Source: Chordicoccus furentiruminis
GTDB taxonomy: Bacteria; Bacillota; Clostridia; Lachnospirales; Lachnospiraceae
DNA length: 64,000 nucleotides
Direction: 5' to 3'
Assembly (NCBI RefSeq): GCF_019355395.1
Contig: NZ_CP048829.1
Span: 3,203,001-3,267,000 of the forward strand
Shown here: piece after piece, positions 46,067-56,200 of the stretch
Numbering within the stretch: position 1 is the stretch's first letter
Layout of the letters: every line of letters starts with the position of its first letter
The notes under the pieces: generated by a model
Told to the model about the DNA's origin: nothing
The model's input: the letters and a program-made list of their open reading frames with translations, nothing else
Database searches by the model: none
Program-made: the position numbers and the translations under genes

Positions 46067-49000
46067 ATGTATTTGAAATCAATCGAGGTACAGGGCTTCA
46101 AATCCTTCGCCAACAAGCTGAAGTTCGAGTTCCAGAAGGGCATCACCGGCATCGTGGGGCCGAACGGTTCGGGCAAATCCAATGTCGCCGACGCGGTGCG
46201 CTGGGTGCTGGGCGAGCAGAGCGCGAAGCAGCTGCGCAGCGGCAGCATGCAGGACGTGATCTTCGCCGGTACCGAGACCCGGAAGCCCCAGAGCTTCGCT
46301 TCCGTTGCGATCACCTTCGACAATGCGGATCACCGTCTTGATGTGGATTATGAGGAGGTCACGGTGACGCGGCGTCTCTACCGCTCCGGAGAGAGCGAGT
46401 ACCTGATCAACAACGCGCCGGTCCGACTCCGGGATATCAACGAAATTTTCTATGACACAGGCATCGGGCAGGAAGGCTATTCGATCATCGGCCAGGGTCA
46501 GATCGACCGGATCCTCTCCGGCAAGCCGGAGGAACGGCGCGAGCTCTTCGACGAGGCGGCCGGCATCGTCAAATTCAAGAAGCGGAAGGCGGCTTCGCTG
46601 AAGAAGCTTGAGGACGAGCATCAGAACCTCGTGCGGGTCAATGACATCCTGAAGGAACTGACTGACCGGCTTGAGCCGCTGAAGAAGCAGTCCGAGACGG
46701 CGCGGATCTATCTTGATCAGAAGGAGAAGCTGAAATCGCTGGACATCAATCTGTTTCTGATCGAGGAGGAGCGAACGGACCAGCAGTTGGCGGAGATCTC
46801 AAAGCGTCTCGATATTGTCGGAGACGATATGGCCGAGACGAAGGACCGCTTCGATCAGACGAAGAGCGAGTATGAACGCGTCGATCATGAACTGGAGGAT
46901 CTCGACGGCCGGATCGCCTCTCTTACGGAAAAAGCGGCAAAAAACGCGCTGCTCCGCGAACAGCTGACCGGCCAGATCGCGCTGCTCCGCGAACAGATCC
47001 GGACCGTGGAGGCTCAGAGAGCGCAGAATGAAGAAAGACTGAACCGCCTGGAGGAGGATATTCGTTCGCATGAGGAAGAAATCCGCCGGCGGACGGATGA
47101 GATGGAGGCGCAGAAGGCGGGCGACGGAGAGGTGAAGGCCCGCGAGCGGGAAGCTGTCAGCCGTCTTGAAGAGACGGACAGGGCGATCGCGGAGATCACG
47201 GACCGGATCGAGCAGGCCCGCCGGAACATGATCGGGATGCTGGAGGACCGGGCGCAGGTTAAAGGCAAGGTGCAGCGCTACGACACGATGCTGGAGCAGA
47301 TGGGGATACGCCAGTCCGAGATCGGCGGGCGGCTGCTCCGTCTGAAGGAGGAACAGCAGCGAGCCGGTGAGGAAGCCGGACGGAATGACGGCGAGATTGC
47401 GTCCATCCGTCAGAAAATCGAAGCGTGCGGGCGGGAGGAAAACGAGGCGGCCGGAAAAACCGGTGAGCTGACCGCCCGCATGACGGAAACCAGCTCACGC
47501 CTGGACGAGACCCAGACCGGCTATCACCGTGACAGCTCGCGTCTCGAGTCTCTCCGGTCGATGGCCGAGCGCTACGACGGGTACGGAAACGGCATCCGCC
47601 GCATCATGGAACAGAAAAAGCAGAACCCCGGCATCCGGGGCGTCGTGGCGGATCTGATCCGCGTGCCGAAAAATTATGAGACCGCCATCGAGACTGCGCT
47701 GGGCGGAAGCATCCGGAACATCGTCACCGACAACGAGGCAACCGCAAAGCATCTGATCGAGTATCTGAAGGCGAATAAACTCGGGCGCGCCACCTTTCTT
47801 CCACTGACAAGCATCCGTCCGCGTTCTCTGAACAATGAGGAAGCTCTTCGGGAAAAGGGCGTGATCGGAGTCGCATCCTCTCTTGTCGAAACGGATGAGG
47901 AGTACCGCAGCCTGGCAGGCTTTCTGCTTGGACGGATCGTGGTGGTGGACACCATTGACAATGCGATCCGGATCGGCCGAGCCTACCGTCACAGCCTTTT
48001 CATGGTGACGCTTGCCGGTGAGTCCTTCGCCCCGGGAGGTTCGATCACCGGCGGCGCGTTCAAAAGCAATGACAATCTTCTCGGCCGGAAGCGGGAGATT
48101 GCGGAGCTGACCGAGCGGACAGCCCGGCTCAAGAAAGAGACGGAGACGCTTCGCGTAAAGCTGGACGCTCTGAGAAACGAACGGAACGCGTCGAGGGATA
48201 AGCAGGCAGCCGTCCAGGAGTCGAGGCAGAAGCTTCTGCTGCGTCTCAATACGCTTGAGATGACGAAGAAACAGGCGGAGGAACAGATGACGGTGAGCCG
48301 GCTGCAAAGCGGCTCGCTGGAGAAGGAGCACGCCGAACTGGAACGGCAGATCCGGGAGGTCCGTGAGAAAAACGCCGCGATTGCCCGGACGATCGCCGAT
48401 TCGGAGCACGAGGAGTCGAAAGTCAACGAGCAGGCAGATGAGCTGAGGCAGAGAGAAGACGAGCTGAAAGCAAGGCGGGCGGAGGAGGCGAAGAATCTGG
48501 AGTCGATCCGGGTCGAAGCCGCTTCCTGGGCTGAGCAGAAGGCGTTCCGCGCCGAGACGATGAAGCGGCTTTCCGATGAGCTGGGACGGCTGCGAAATGA
48601 AAAGACTTCTCTTGAGGCTTCGTTTGCCTCGGCCGGTGAGGAGAAGAACGGAAAGGCGGAGCAGATCGCCGAAGTGGAGGCGGCCATTCGCCGCGGAGAG
48701 GAAGAGGCGGCCGGAACCGAAGAGGAGAAGCGAAAGCTGGCCGCCCGGAGAAAAGAGCTGCAGGACAGCCACCGCGAATTCTTCAACCGGCGGGACGAGC
48801 TGTCGGACCGGATGGGACGGCTTGACCGGGAGCATTACCGCCTGACGTCCCAGCGGGAGAAAATCGAAGGCGGAAAAGAAGAACGTGCTTCCTATATGTG
48901 GGAGGAATACAGCCTGACGCCAAGCGAGATCCGCGGCATTGCGCTGACGGAAAGAAGTGAGGACCGCGCGGCTGTCAGGAAGGAGATCACCGGCATCCGA

Positions 49001-49627
49001 AACCTGATCCGGGGGCTCGGAAACGTCAATGTCAACGCCATCGACGAGTACAAGGAGCTGCTCGAGCGGCATACCTTCCTTTCCTCGCAGCATGAGGACC
49101 TTGTGAAGTCGGAGGAGACGCTGAAAGGCATCATCACAGAGCTGGATCAGGGGATGAGAAAGCAGTTCACCGAGAAATTTGCCGAGATCCGGACGGAATT
49201 CGACAAGGCGTTCCAGGAGCTTTTCGGCGGCGGTCACGGAACAATCGAGATCGATCCGGACGCGGATATTCTTGAGGCGGGCATTTCCATCATCGCCCAT
49301 CCGCCGGGCAAGAAGCTTCAGAACATGATGCAGCTTTCCGGCGGCGAGAAGGCGCTGACAGCGATCGCGCTGCTGTTTGCAATTCAGAACCTGAAGCCGT
49401 CTCCGTTCTGTCTTCTTGACGAGATCGAGGCCGCGCTCGATGAAGGCAATGTGGTCCGGTTTGCCGGCTACCTGCACAATTTGACAAAGAATACGCAGTT
49501 TATTATCATAACGCACAGACGCGGCACCATGATGGCCGCGGACAGACTGTACGGCATCACGATGCAGGAGAAGGGCGTCTCCACGCTGGTGTCCGTCAAT
49601 TTGATCGAGGATAAGCTGTCCTCCTGA
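46067..49627 (+). CDS. smc: Chromosome segregation protein SMC
   Basis: SMC is the ATPase core of bacterial condensin and organises the chromosome with ScpA and ScpB. The 1186-residue protein has the N-terminal Walker A GPNGSGKSNVADAVRWVLGE. A long coiled coil follows, then the hinge (about residues 525-650, with GGSIRNIVTDNEATAKHL and a glycine-rich GGSITGGAF). After the second coiled coil comes the C-terminal head with signature LSGGEKALTAIALLFA and Walker B CLLDEIEAALDEGNV. AAGGAG-type spacing precedes ATG 46067. Large open frames on the opposite strand are shadows caused by its codon bias. Confidence 0.98.
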   Translation: MYLKSIEVQGFKSFANKLKFEFQKGITGIVGPNGSGKSNVADAVRWVLGEQSAKQLRSGSMQDVIFAGTETRKPQSFASVAITFDNADHRLDVDYEEVTVTRRLYRSGESEYLINNAPVRLRDINEIFYDTGIGQEGYSIIGQGQIDRILSGKPEERRELFDEAAGIVKFKKRKAASLKKLEDEHQNLVRVNDILKELTDRLEPLKKQSETARIYLDQKEKLKSLDINLFLIEEERTDQQLAEISKRLDIVGDDMAETKDRFDQTKSEYERVDHELEDLDGRIASLTEKAAKNALLREQLTGQIALLREQIRTVEAQRAQNEERLNRLEEDIRSHEEEIRRRTDEMEAQKAGDGEVKAREREAVSRLEETDRAIAEITDRIEQARRNMIGMLEDRAQVKGKVQRYDTMLEQMGIRQSEIGGRLLRLKEEQQRAGEEAGRNDGEIASIRQKIEACGREENEAAGKTGELTARMTETSSRLDETQTGYHRDSSRLESLRSMAERYDGYGNGIRRIMEQKKQNPGIRGVVADLIRVPKNYETAIETALGGSIRNIVTDNEATAKHLIEYLKANKLGRATFLPLTSIRPRSLNNEEALREKGVIGVASSLVETDEEYRSLAGFLLGRIVVVDTIDNAIRIGRAYRHSLFMVTLAGESFAPGGSITGGAFKSNDNLLGRKREIAELTERTARLKKETETLRVKLDALRNERNASRDKQAAVQESRQKLLLRLNTLEMTKKQAEEQMTVSRLQSGSLEKEHAELERQIREVREKNAAIARTIADSEHEESKVNEQADELRQREDELKARRAEEAKNLESIRVEAASWAEQKAFRAETMKRLSDELGRLRNEKTSLEASFASAGEEKNGKAEQIAEVEAAIRRGEEEAAGTEEEKRKLAARRKELQDSHREFFNRRDELSDRMGRLDREHYRLTSQREKIEGGKEERASYMWEEYSLTPSEIRGIALTERSEDRAAVRKEITGIRNLIRGLGNVNVNAIDEYKELLERHTFLSSQHEDLVKSEETLKGIITELDQGMRKQFTEKFAEIRTEFDKAFQELFGGGHGTIEIDPDADILEAGISIIAHPPGKKLQNMMQLSGGEKALTAIALLFAIQNLKPSPFCLLDEIEAALDEGNVVRFAGYLHNLTKNTQFIIITHRRGTMMAADRLYGITMQEKGVSTLVSVNLIEDKLSS

Positions 49628-49649
49628 TTTCAATACGAAGGAGTGCGCG

Positions 49650-50576
49650 ATGGGTTTTTTTGACCGTCTGAAAAAGGGACTTACCAAGACACAGCATGTG
49701 CTTGTCCGGGGCATCGATGACGTGATGGCGCGGCATGACCGGATCGACGAGGACTTCTACGACGATCTGGAGGAAATCATGCTCCGCGGCGACATCGGCG
49801 TACGGACGACCGAGGCGATTCTTGACGAGCTTCGTGACAATGTGAGGGAAAAGAGGATCCGCCAGCCGAAGGACTGCGCGGATATTCTCATCGACAGCAT
49901 CCGGAGCAGGATGCAGGTGACCGACGACGACTACCGGTTCGAGCGCGAAAAATCCGCCGTTCTTGTGATCGGCGTGAACGGGGCAGGCAAGACCACCTCC
50001 GTTGGCAAACTGGCCAGCATGTACCGGAAGCAGCACAAAAAGGTGATCCTCGCGGCTGCGGATACTTATCGCGCGGCGGCAAACGAGCAGCTCTCCGAGT
50101 GGGCAAACCGCGCAGGCGTGCAGATGATCTCCGGTCAGGACGGAGCGGATCCGGGCTCTGTCGTCTACGACGCCATTGCGGCTACGAAGGCACGGAATGC
50201 CGATATTCTTCTGATCGACACGGCCGGCCGCCTTCACAACAAGAAGAATCTGATGAATGAGCTTCACAAGCTCTACCGCATTCTGGAGAAGGAGTATCCG
50301 GACGCGATCCGGGAGACGCTGCTGGTTCTGGACGGCACAACCGGGCAGAACGCGCTGATTCAGGCGAAGGAATTCTCGGAAGCGGCCCAGGTCACGGGCG
50401 TGATCCTCACGAAGCTTGACGGTACCTCGAAGGGCGGCATCGCCATCGCCGTTCAGTCGGAGCTTGGCATTCCGGTGAAGTACATCGGGGTCGGAGAGAA
50501 GCTGGAGGACATGCAGCGCTTCGACGCGGACGAATTCGTCAATGCGCTGTTCAATCAGCCGCAGAGCACGAAATGA
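49650..50576 (+). CDS. ftsY: Signal recognition particle receptor FtsY
   Basis: FtsY is the SRP receptor GTPase, targeting membrane proteins. The 308-residue protein is an NG core only: the N domain MGFFDRLKKGLTKTQ..., then G1 VIGVNGAGKTTSVGKLA, DTYRAAANEQL, DTAGRLHNKKNLM, TKLDGTSKGG and GEKLEDMQRFD. The acidic A domain of E. coli FtsY is missing, as in many Gram-positives; the amphipathic first helix probably binds the membrane. It closes the smc operon. Confidence 0.97.
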   Translation: MGFFDRLKKGLTKTQHVLVRGIDDVMARHDRIDEDFYDDLEEIMLRGDIGVRTTEAILDELRDNVREKRIRQPKDCADILIDSIRSRMQVTDDDYRFEREKSAVLVIGVNGAGKTTSVGKLASMYRKQHKKVILAAADTYRAAANEQLSEWANRAGVQMISGQDGADPGSVVYDAIAATKARNADILLIDTAGRLHNKKNLMNELHKLYRILEKEYPDAIRETLLVLDGTTGQNALIQAKEFSEAAQVTGVILTKLDGTSKGGIAIAVQSELGIPVKYIGVGEKLEDMQRFDADEFVNALFNQPQSTK

Positions 50577-50630
50577 CACATTCATAACAGCATGGACCGC
50601 ATCGCTCATGCGCACAAAGGGGATAGAATT

Positions 50631-51842
50631 ATGCTGACATTGGACAAATTTGAGGAAGCGGCGGAAAAAATCCGTGAGGTCACGCTTCCGACGCCGCTGC
50701 AGTACAGTGAGTACTTCAGCCGGCAGACCGGCAACAAGGTGTACCTGAAGCCCGAGAACATGCAGCTCACCGGCGCCTACAAGGTCCGCGGCGCGTACTA
50801 TAAGATCAGTACGCTGAGCGAGGAGGAGAAAAAGAAGGGTCTGATCACCGCCTCCGCCGGAAATCACGCCCAGGGCGTGGCCTATGCGGCGCGCCGCTGC
50901 GGTGCGAAGGCGGTCGTGGTGATGCCGACCACAACCCCTCTCATCAAGGTGGAGCGCACGAAGAATCTCGGCGCGGAGGTCGTCCTTTACGGGGACGTCT
51001 ACGATCAGGCGTGCGAGCACGCGCTTGAGCTCGCGAAGGAGCACGGCTACACCTTCATTCATCCTTTCAATGATCTCACCGTCGCAACCGGTCAGGGTTC
51101 CATTATGATGGAGATCATCAAAGATCTCCCGACGGTCGATTATGTGCTGGTTCCGGTCGGCGGCGGCGGGCTCGCGACCGGCGTATCGACGCTCGCAAAG
51201 CTGCTGAACCCGCATATCCGTGTCATCGGCGTGGAGCCTTCCGGAGCCGCCTGCCTCACAGCCTCTCTCAAGGCGGGCAAGGTCGTCACGCTTCCGTCGG
51301 CTTCTACGATCGCCGACGGCACAGCCGTGCTCACGCCGGGCGACCAGCTCTTCCCGTATCTTCAGAAGAACCTTGATCAGGTTCTGACCATCGATGACGA
51401 CGAGCTGATCGCCGCGTTCCTCGATATGGTTGAGAATCACAAGATGGTGGTGGAAAATTCGGGTCTGCTGCCGGTCGCCGCTCTGAAACATCTCGATGTG
51501 AAGAACAAGAAGGTGGTCTGCATTCTCTCAGGCGGCAACATGGATGTCATCACGATGGCTTCCGTCGTTCAGAACGGTCTGATCATGAGAGACCGGATCT
51601 TCACGGTCTCCGTCCTGCTTCCCGACAAGCCGGGATCTCTGGTCCGCGTCGCCCAGGTGATCGCAAATCAGAAGGGCAATGTGATCAAGCTGGAGCACAA
51701 CCAGTTCTACACCACGAACCGCAGCGAGGCCGTCGAGCTCCGTGTTACGATCGAGGCCTTTGGCACTGCCCACAAGCAGGCGATTCTTTCGGATCTGGAA
51801 AAGAACGGATTCCGTCCCCGTCTCGTATCGGCGAATCTCTGA
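50631..51842 (+). CDS. ilvA: Threonine ammonia-lyase (threonine dehydratase)
   Basis: This PLP enzyme converts threonine to 2-oxobutanoate and ammonia, feeding isoleucine synthesis or fermentation. The PLP lysine lies in TGAYKVRGAYYK, the phosphate loop is PVGGGGLATG, and SAGNHAQGVAYAA is the substrate loop. A single ACT domain (about residues 325-400) follows, giving 403 residues; this size is shared by TdcB-like and short IlvA forms, so biosynthetic or catabolic use is open. ATG 50631 follows AAAGGGGA. leuB, ilvD and ilvB lie 8 kb downstream, which favours biosynthesis. Confidence 0.93.
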   Translation: MLTLDKFEEAAEKIREVTLPTPLQYSEYFSRQTGNKVYLKPENMQLTGAYKVRGAYYKISTLSEEEKKKGLITASAGNHAQGVAYAARRCGAKAVVVMPTTTPLIKVERTKNLGAEVVLYGDVYDQACEHALELAKEHGYTFIHPFNDLTVATGQGSIMMEIIKDLPTVDYVLVPVGGGGLATGVSTLAKLLNPHIRVIGVEPSGAACLTASLKAGKVVTLPSASTIADGTAVLTPGDQLFPYLQKNLDQVLTIDDDELIAAFLDMVENHKMVVENSGLLPVAALKHLDVKNKKVVCILSGGNMDVITMASVVQNGLIMRDRIFTVSVLLPDKPGSLVRVAQVIANQKGNVIKLEHNQFYTTNRSEAVELRVTIEAFGTAHKQAILSDLEKNGFRPRLVSANL

Positions 51843-51882
51843 TTCTGTCAGGTTTTTGTCTGCGGGAGTTTGTCACGAAGCG

Positions 51883-51936
51883 CAAACGGGCCATCCGCGG
51901 TCCGGCTTGAAGGCCGGATCACGGATGGCCCGTTTG
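51883..51936. terminator. Bidirectional terminator between ilvA and hflX
   Basis: A 15-bp outer stem (51883-51897 with 51922-51936, core ACGGGCCATCCG) and an inner 6-bp stem TCCGGC/GCCGGA lie between convergent genes. Confidence 0.8.
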
Positions 51937-51956
51937 AAGCTTTCGCGGCGCTCCGC

Positions 51957-53234
51957 TCAGACCCTGTATTTTCCGAATCTCTCCGCATCCTCGCGCGTAA
52001 GGGAGGCCCGGACCCGGGTTCCGTCTTCCGTGTATTCCTCAACGGATGCTCCGGCACTCTCCATCAGATAGTTCAGCACATGCCCGGCGCTGTAGGGAAG
52101 AAGAAGCTCCGCATCGATCCGGTCCGCGCCCAGCATCTCTTCGATGCGGGACGTGAGCCGGACAATATCCTGATCGAAGCGGGCCGACATCGTGATACGG
52201 CGGTCACCGGAGGACATCCCCTCCACCGAGATCCCGGAGGAGACAGGCGCATCAAGCCGGTCCGCCTTGTTGAAGACGAAGAGGCGGGGAATCTGCCCCG
52301 CGCCGATCTCCGACAGCGTATCCAGTGTGGTCTTCAGATGCTCACGGTAGTCCGGATCCGAGACATCTGAGACGAGCAGCAGAAGATCGGCGTAGACCGA
52401 TTCCTCAAGCGTGGAGCGGAAAGCCTTCACGAGCGTCGCCGGGAGCCGGTCGATGAAGCCGACCGTGTCGCTCAGGAGGAAAGGCCGGCGGTTCTCATCC
52501 GGCACGATGCGCCGGACCGTGGTGTCCAGCGTGGCAAACAGCATATCCTTCTCGAAGACGATCCGCTCCGGATCCTCCCCGTAAAGACGGAGCATCCCGT
52601 TCATGATGGTCGATTTGCCCGCGTTCGTGTAGCCGACTAGGGCGACCCTCGCCAGACCGGAGCGCAGCCGCCGGTTCCGCTGGGTCGCCCGTTCGCGGTC
52701 AACCTCCTCCAGCTCTTTCCGGAGTTCCGCCATCCGGCGTTCGATATGCCGGCGGTCCAGATCGATTTTCTTCTCCCCGAGACCCTTATTGGACATCGCA
52801 CCGCTGGCGCCGCCCTGACGGCCGAGATCGGAATGCATGCCGACCAGCCGCGGAAGCAGATAGGAAAGCCTGGCGGACTCCACCTGCAGCGCCGCCTCCC
52901 TTGTCCGGGCCCGGTCCGCGAAGATCTGCAGAATGACTGCCGTGCGGTCCAGCACCTCGGCTTCAAGCGAAGCGGCCAGATTCCGGAGCTGCACCGGCGT
53001 CAGAGCATTGTCAAAGACGACCAGATCGATGCCGGTCATCTGAAGATACGCGTGGATTTCTCCGATCTTGCCCGTGCCGATCAGCGTGCCCGTGACGGGC
53101 TTCGGAAGGTTCTGGGTAAAGGTTTCCGCCACGGCAAGATCCGCGGCTTCACAGAGAGCGCGCGTCTCGGAGAGGGCCTTTTCGAGTCCCTCTCCGCCGC
53201 TGATGGACAATCCCGCCAGTACGCACTGTCTCAT
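51957..53234 (-). CDS. hflX: GTPase HflX
   Basis: HflX is a ribosome-binding GTPase that splits or rescues stalled ribosomes. The N-terminal HflX domain contains GTGKIGEIHAYL and FDNALTPVQLRNL, then a coiled-coil linker. The G domain has GYTNAGKSTIMNGM (G1), ATLDTT (G2), DTVGFI (G3) and FNKADRL (G4). Start at 53234 gives 425 residues; GGGAG is 11 bases before it, just inside the end of the upstream gene. The upstream gene's stop is 4 bases away, so the two are co-transcribed on the minus strand. Confidence 0.95.
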   Translation of the reverse strand: MRQCVLAGLSISGGEGLEKALSETRALCEAADLAVAETFTQNLPKPVTGTLIGTGKIGEIHAYLQMTGIDLVVFDNALTPVQLRNLAASLEAEVLDRTAVILQIFADRARTREAALQVESARLSYLLPRLVGMHSDLGRQGGASGAMSNKGLGEKKIDLDRRHIERRMAELRKELEEVDRERATQRNRRLRSGLARVALVGYTNAGKSTIMNGMLRLYGEDPERIVFEKDMLFATLDTTVRRIVPDENRRPFLLSDTVGFIDRLPATLVKAFRSTLEESVYADLLLLVSDVSDPDYREHLKTTLDTLSEIGAGQIPRLFVFNKADRLDAPVSSGISVEGMSSGDRRITMSARFDQDIVRLTSRIEEMLGADRIDAELLLPYSAGHVLNYLMESAGASVEEYTEDGTRVRASLTREDAERFGKYRV

Positions 53235-53238
53235 CCGT

Positions 53239-56200
53239 TCATTCTCCCGCGGAAACCTTTGCGGCTCCGCTTTCCTTTTCAAGATTCCGTTCCGCCGTCG
53301 TCAGCATCAGCTTGATCCGGTTCAGCTGGTTCACCTCTGAAGCGCCGGGATCATAGTCGACGGCTGCGATGTTGGCTTCCGGGTAACGCCGCCGGATCTC
53401 CTTTATGACGCCCTTTCCCACGATGTGGTTCGGCAGGCAGGCGAAGGGCTGGATGCAGACGATATTCGGCACTCCCTCACCGATCAGCTCCAGCATCTCA
53501 CCGGTCAGGAACCAGCCTTCGCCCGTCTGATTGCCGTTCTGGGCGATGGGCGAGGCGGCCTTCGCCAGCTCGGCGATCTTTGCCGGAGGATTGAAATGCA
53601 CGCTCCGCGCGAACTCCTTCGAAGCGGCTCCGCGGATCTTTTCGACAGCCGCCACGGCCGCGTTCATCTTCAGCTTGTAGGCTTTTGAGAACCCGAGCTT
53701 GTCCGCCTTGAAGTTGCCGTTGTAGAAGCTGTACTGGAAGAAATCAAGCAGATCCGGCACCACCGGCTCGGCGCCTTCCTTCTCCAGCAGCTCCGCAAGA
53801 TGGTTGTTGGCGGTGGGGGAGAACTTGACCAGGATCTCGCCCACGATGCCGACCCTCGGCTTCACCTCGTCGGTGATGGGAAGCCGGTCGAAGTCATGGA
53901 TGATGCTGCGGCAGATCTGGCTGTACTTCCGGAAGCTGACGCTCGTGCTCAGGAAGCGCTTGCAGTAAGCGTTCCACCGGCGGTACAGCTTGTCTGCGGA
54001 CCCCTTCGTCTGCTCGTAGGGCCGCATGCGGTATAGGCACTTCATCATGATATCGCCGAACACGACCGCGTAAACGAGTTTCACCAGCAGACGCGGCGTG
54101 ATCTGAAAGCCCTCCTGCTTCTCGAAGCCGTTGAAGTTGAGGGAGAGTACCGGGATATAGGACATCCCGGCCTTCGCAAGCGCCCTGCGGATGAAGGCAA
54201 TGTAATTGGAAGCGCGGCATCCGCCGCCCGTCTGAGTGATCACGACCGCGGTCCTGTGCAGATCGTATTTTCCTGACTTGAGGGCCGCCATCAGCTGCCC
54301 CACGACGAGAAGAGACGGATAGCAGGCGTCGTTGTTGACATACTTAAGCCCCATATCGATGGCGGAGCGGTTGTCGTTGCCGAGAATCTCCAGATTGAAA
54401 CCCTCCGACCGGAACGCTTCCTCCAGCAGTTCAAAGTGAATCGGCGACATCTGCGGGGCCAGGATGGTATAGCGTTCCTTCATCTCCTTCGTGAACGGAA
54501 CTTTCTGAATCGAGGAGGGCGCGATGCGTTCCTCCGGCTTCTTCTCCGCCCGGGCCCGGATCGCTGCGATCAGCGAACGGATCCGGATCCTGGCCGCGCC
54601 CAGATTGCTGACCTCGTCGATCTTCAGACAGGTATAGATCCGCCCGCTGCCGGACATGATTTCCTGCACCTCGTCCGTGGTCACGGCGTCCACGCCGCAG
54701 CCGAACGAGTTGAGCTGGATGATGTCAAGGTTCTCATGCTTCTTGATGTAGTTCGCCGCGGCGTAGAGGCGCGTGTGATACATCCACTGGTCGTTGACGC
54801 GGAGCGGCCGCTCCAGTTCGCCGAGATGGGAGATGGAGTCCTCGGTCAGCACCGCCATCCCGTAGGTATTGATCATCTCCGGGATTCCGTGGTTGATCTC
54901 CGGGTCGATATGATAGGGTCGTCCGGTGAGAACGATGCCGTGGCGTCCGGTCTCTTCCAGATAGCGGAGCGTCTCTTCGCCCTTCCGTTCGATGTCCCGG
55001 CGAGCCTTCGACTGCTCCTCCCACGCGGCCATTGCCGCGTTGACCACCTCGACCTTCGGAAGGTCATGGAAAATCTCCACCATGCGGTCGCTGAAGATCT
55101 TCTCATTGGTGAGGGAGAGGAAGGGATTCATGAAACGGATTGAGGGATCCCTGAGTTCCTCCACGTTATTCTTGATGTTCTCCGCGTAGCTGGTGACAAT
55201 GGGGCAGTTGTAGTGATTCACCGCGTCCGGAAATTCGTTCCGCTCGTACGGAATGCAAGGATAGAAGATGAAGCGCACACCCTGGCGGATCAGCCACGTC
55301 ACATGTCCGTGGGCCAGCTTCGCCGGATAGCATTCCGACTCGCTCGGAATCGATTCGATGCCCAGCTCATAAAGCTTGTGGGACGAGGTCGGAGAAAGCA
55401 CCACCTCATAGCCCAGCTTCGTGAAGAAGGTGAACCACAGCGGATAGTTCTCGTACATATTGAGCACGCGGGGAATGCCGACCTGACCGCGGGGCGCCTT
55501 GTCGGCTGTCAGCGGCTTATAGCCGAAGATTCGCTTGTACTTCCACTCGTAGAGGTTGGGAAGATGATCCTTGTTCTTTTCCTTCCCGATGCCTCGTTCG
55601 CAGCGGTTGCCGGAGATGTAGCGGCGGCCGCCGGGGAAATGATTGATGGTCAGACGGCACTGATTCGTGCAGCCGTGGCAGTGCGTCATCGTCGTCTTGT
55701 ACTCGAAGGCGTTGATCTTCTCGAGCGAAAGCATCGTCGTCGGACGGCCCTCGATGCGTCGGTCTCTGGCGATCAGAGCCGCTCCGAAGGCGCCCATAAT
55801 GCCCGCGATATCCGGACGGATCACCTCGCAGTCCGCGATCTTCTCGAAGGCGCGGAGCACCGCGTCGTTGTAGAATGTTCCGCCCTGCACCACGATATGC
55901 TTTCCGAGCTCGGAGGCGTCGGATACCTTGATGACCTTGTAGAGCGCGTTCCGGATGACCGAATAGGCAAGGCCGGCGGAGATGTCGGCCACTGTGGCGC
56001 CCTCCTTCTGGGCCTGCTTCACCTTGGAATTCATGAAGACCGTGCAGCGGGTACCCAGATCGATCGGATGCTCGGCAAAAAGAGCCGCCTTCGCGAAATC
56101 CTGAACGGAATACCCCAGCGTTGTCGCGAAGTTCTCGATGAAGGAGCCGCACCCGGAGGAGCAGGCTTCGTTGAGCATCACGTCATCCACGGCGTGGTCC

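Noticed and set aside
47495-49714. Long minus-strand open frame opposite smc (about 739 codons)
   Set aside because: Shadow of the smc coiled coil and head; low-complexity Leu/Arg/Gln-rich translation with no family resemblance.
50577-50630. T-box or leader-peptide attenuator before ilvA
   Set aside because: Only 54 bp separate it from ftsY, with no specifier hairpin or T-box sequence.
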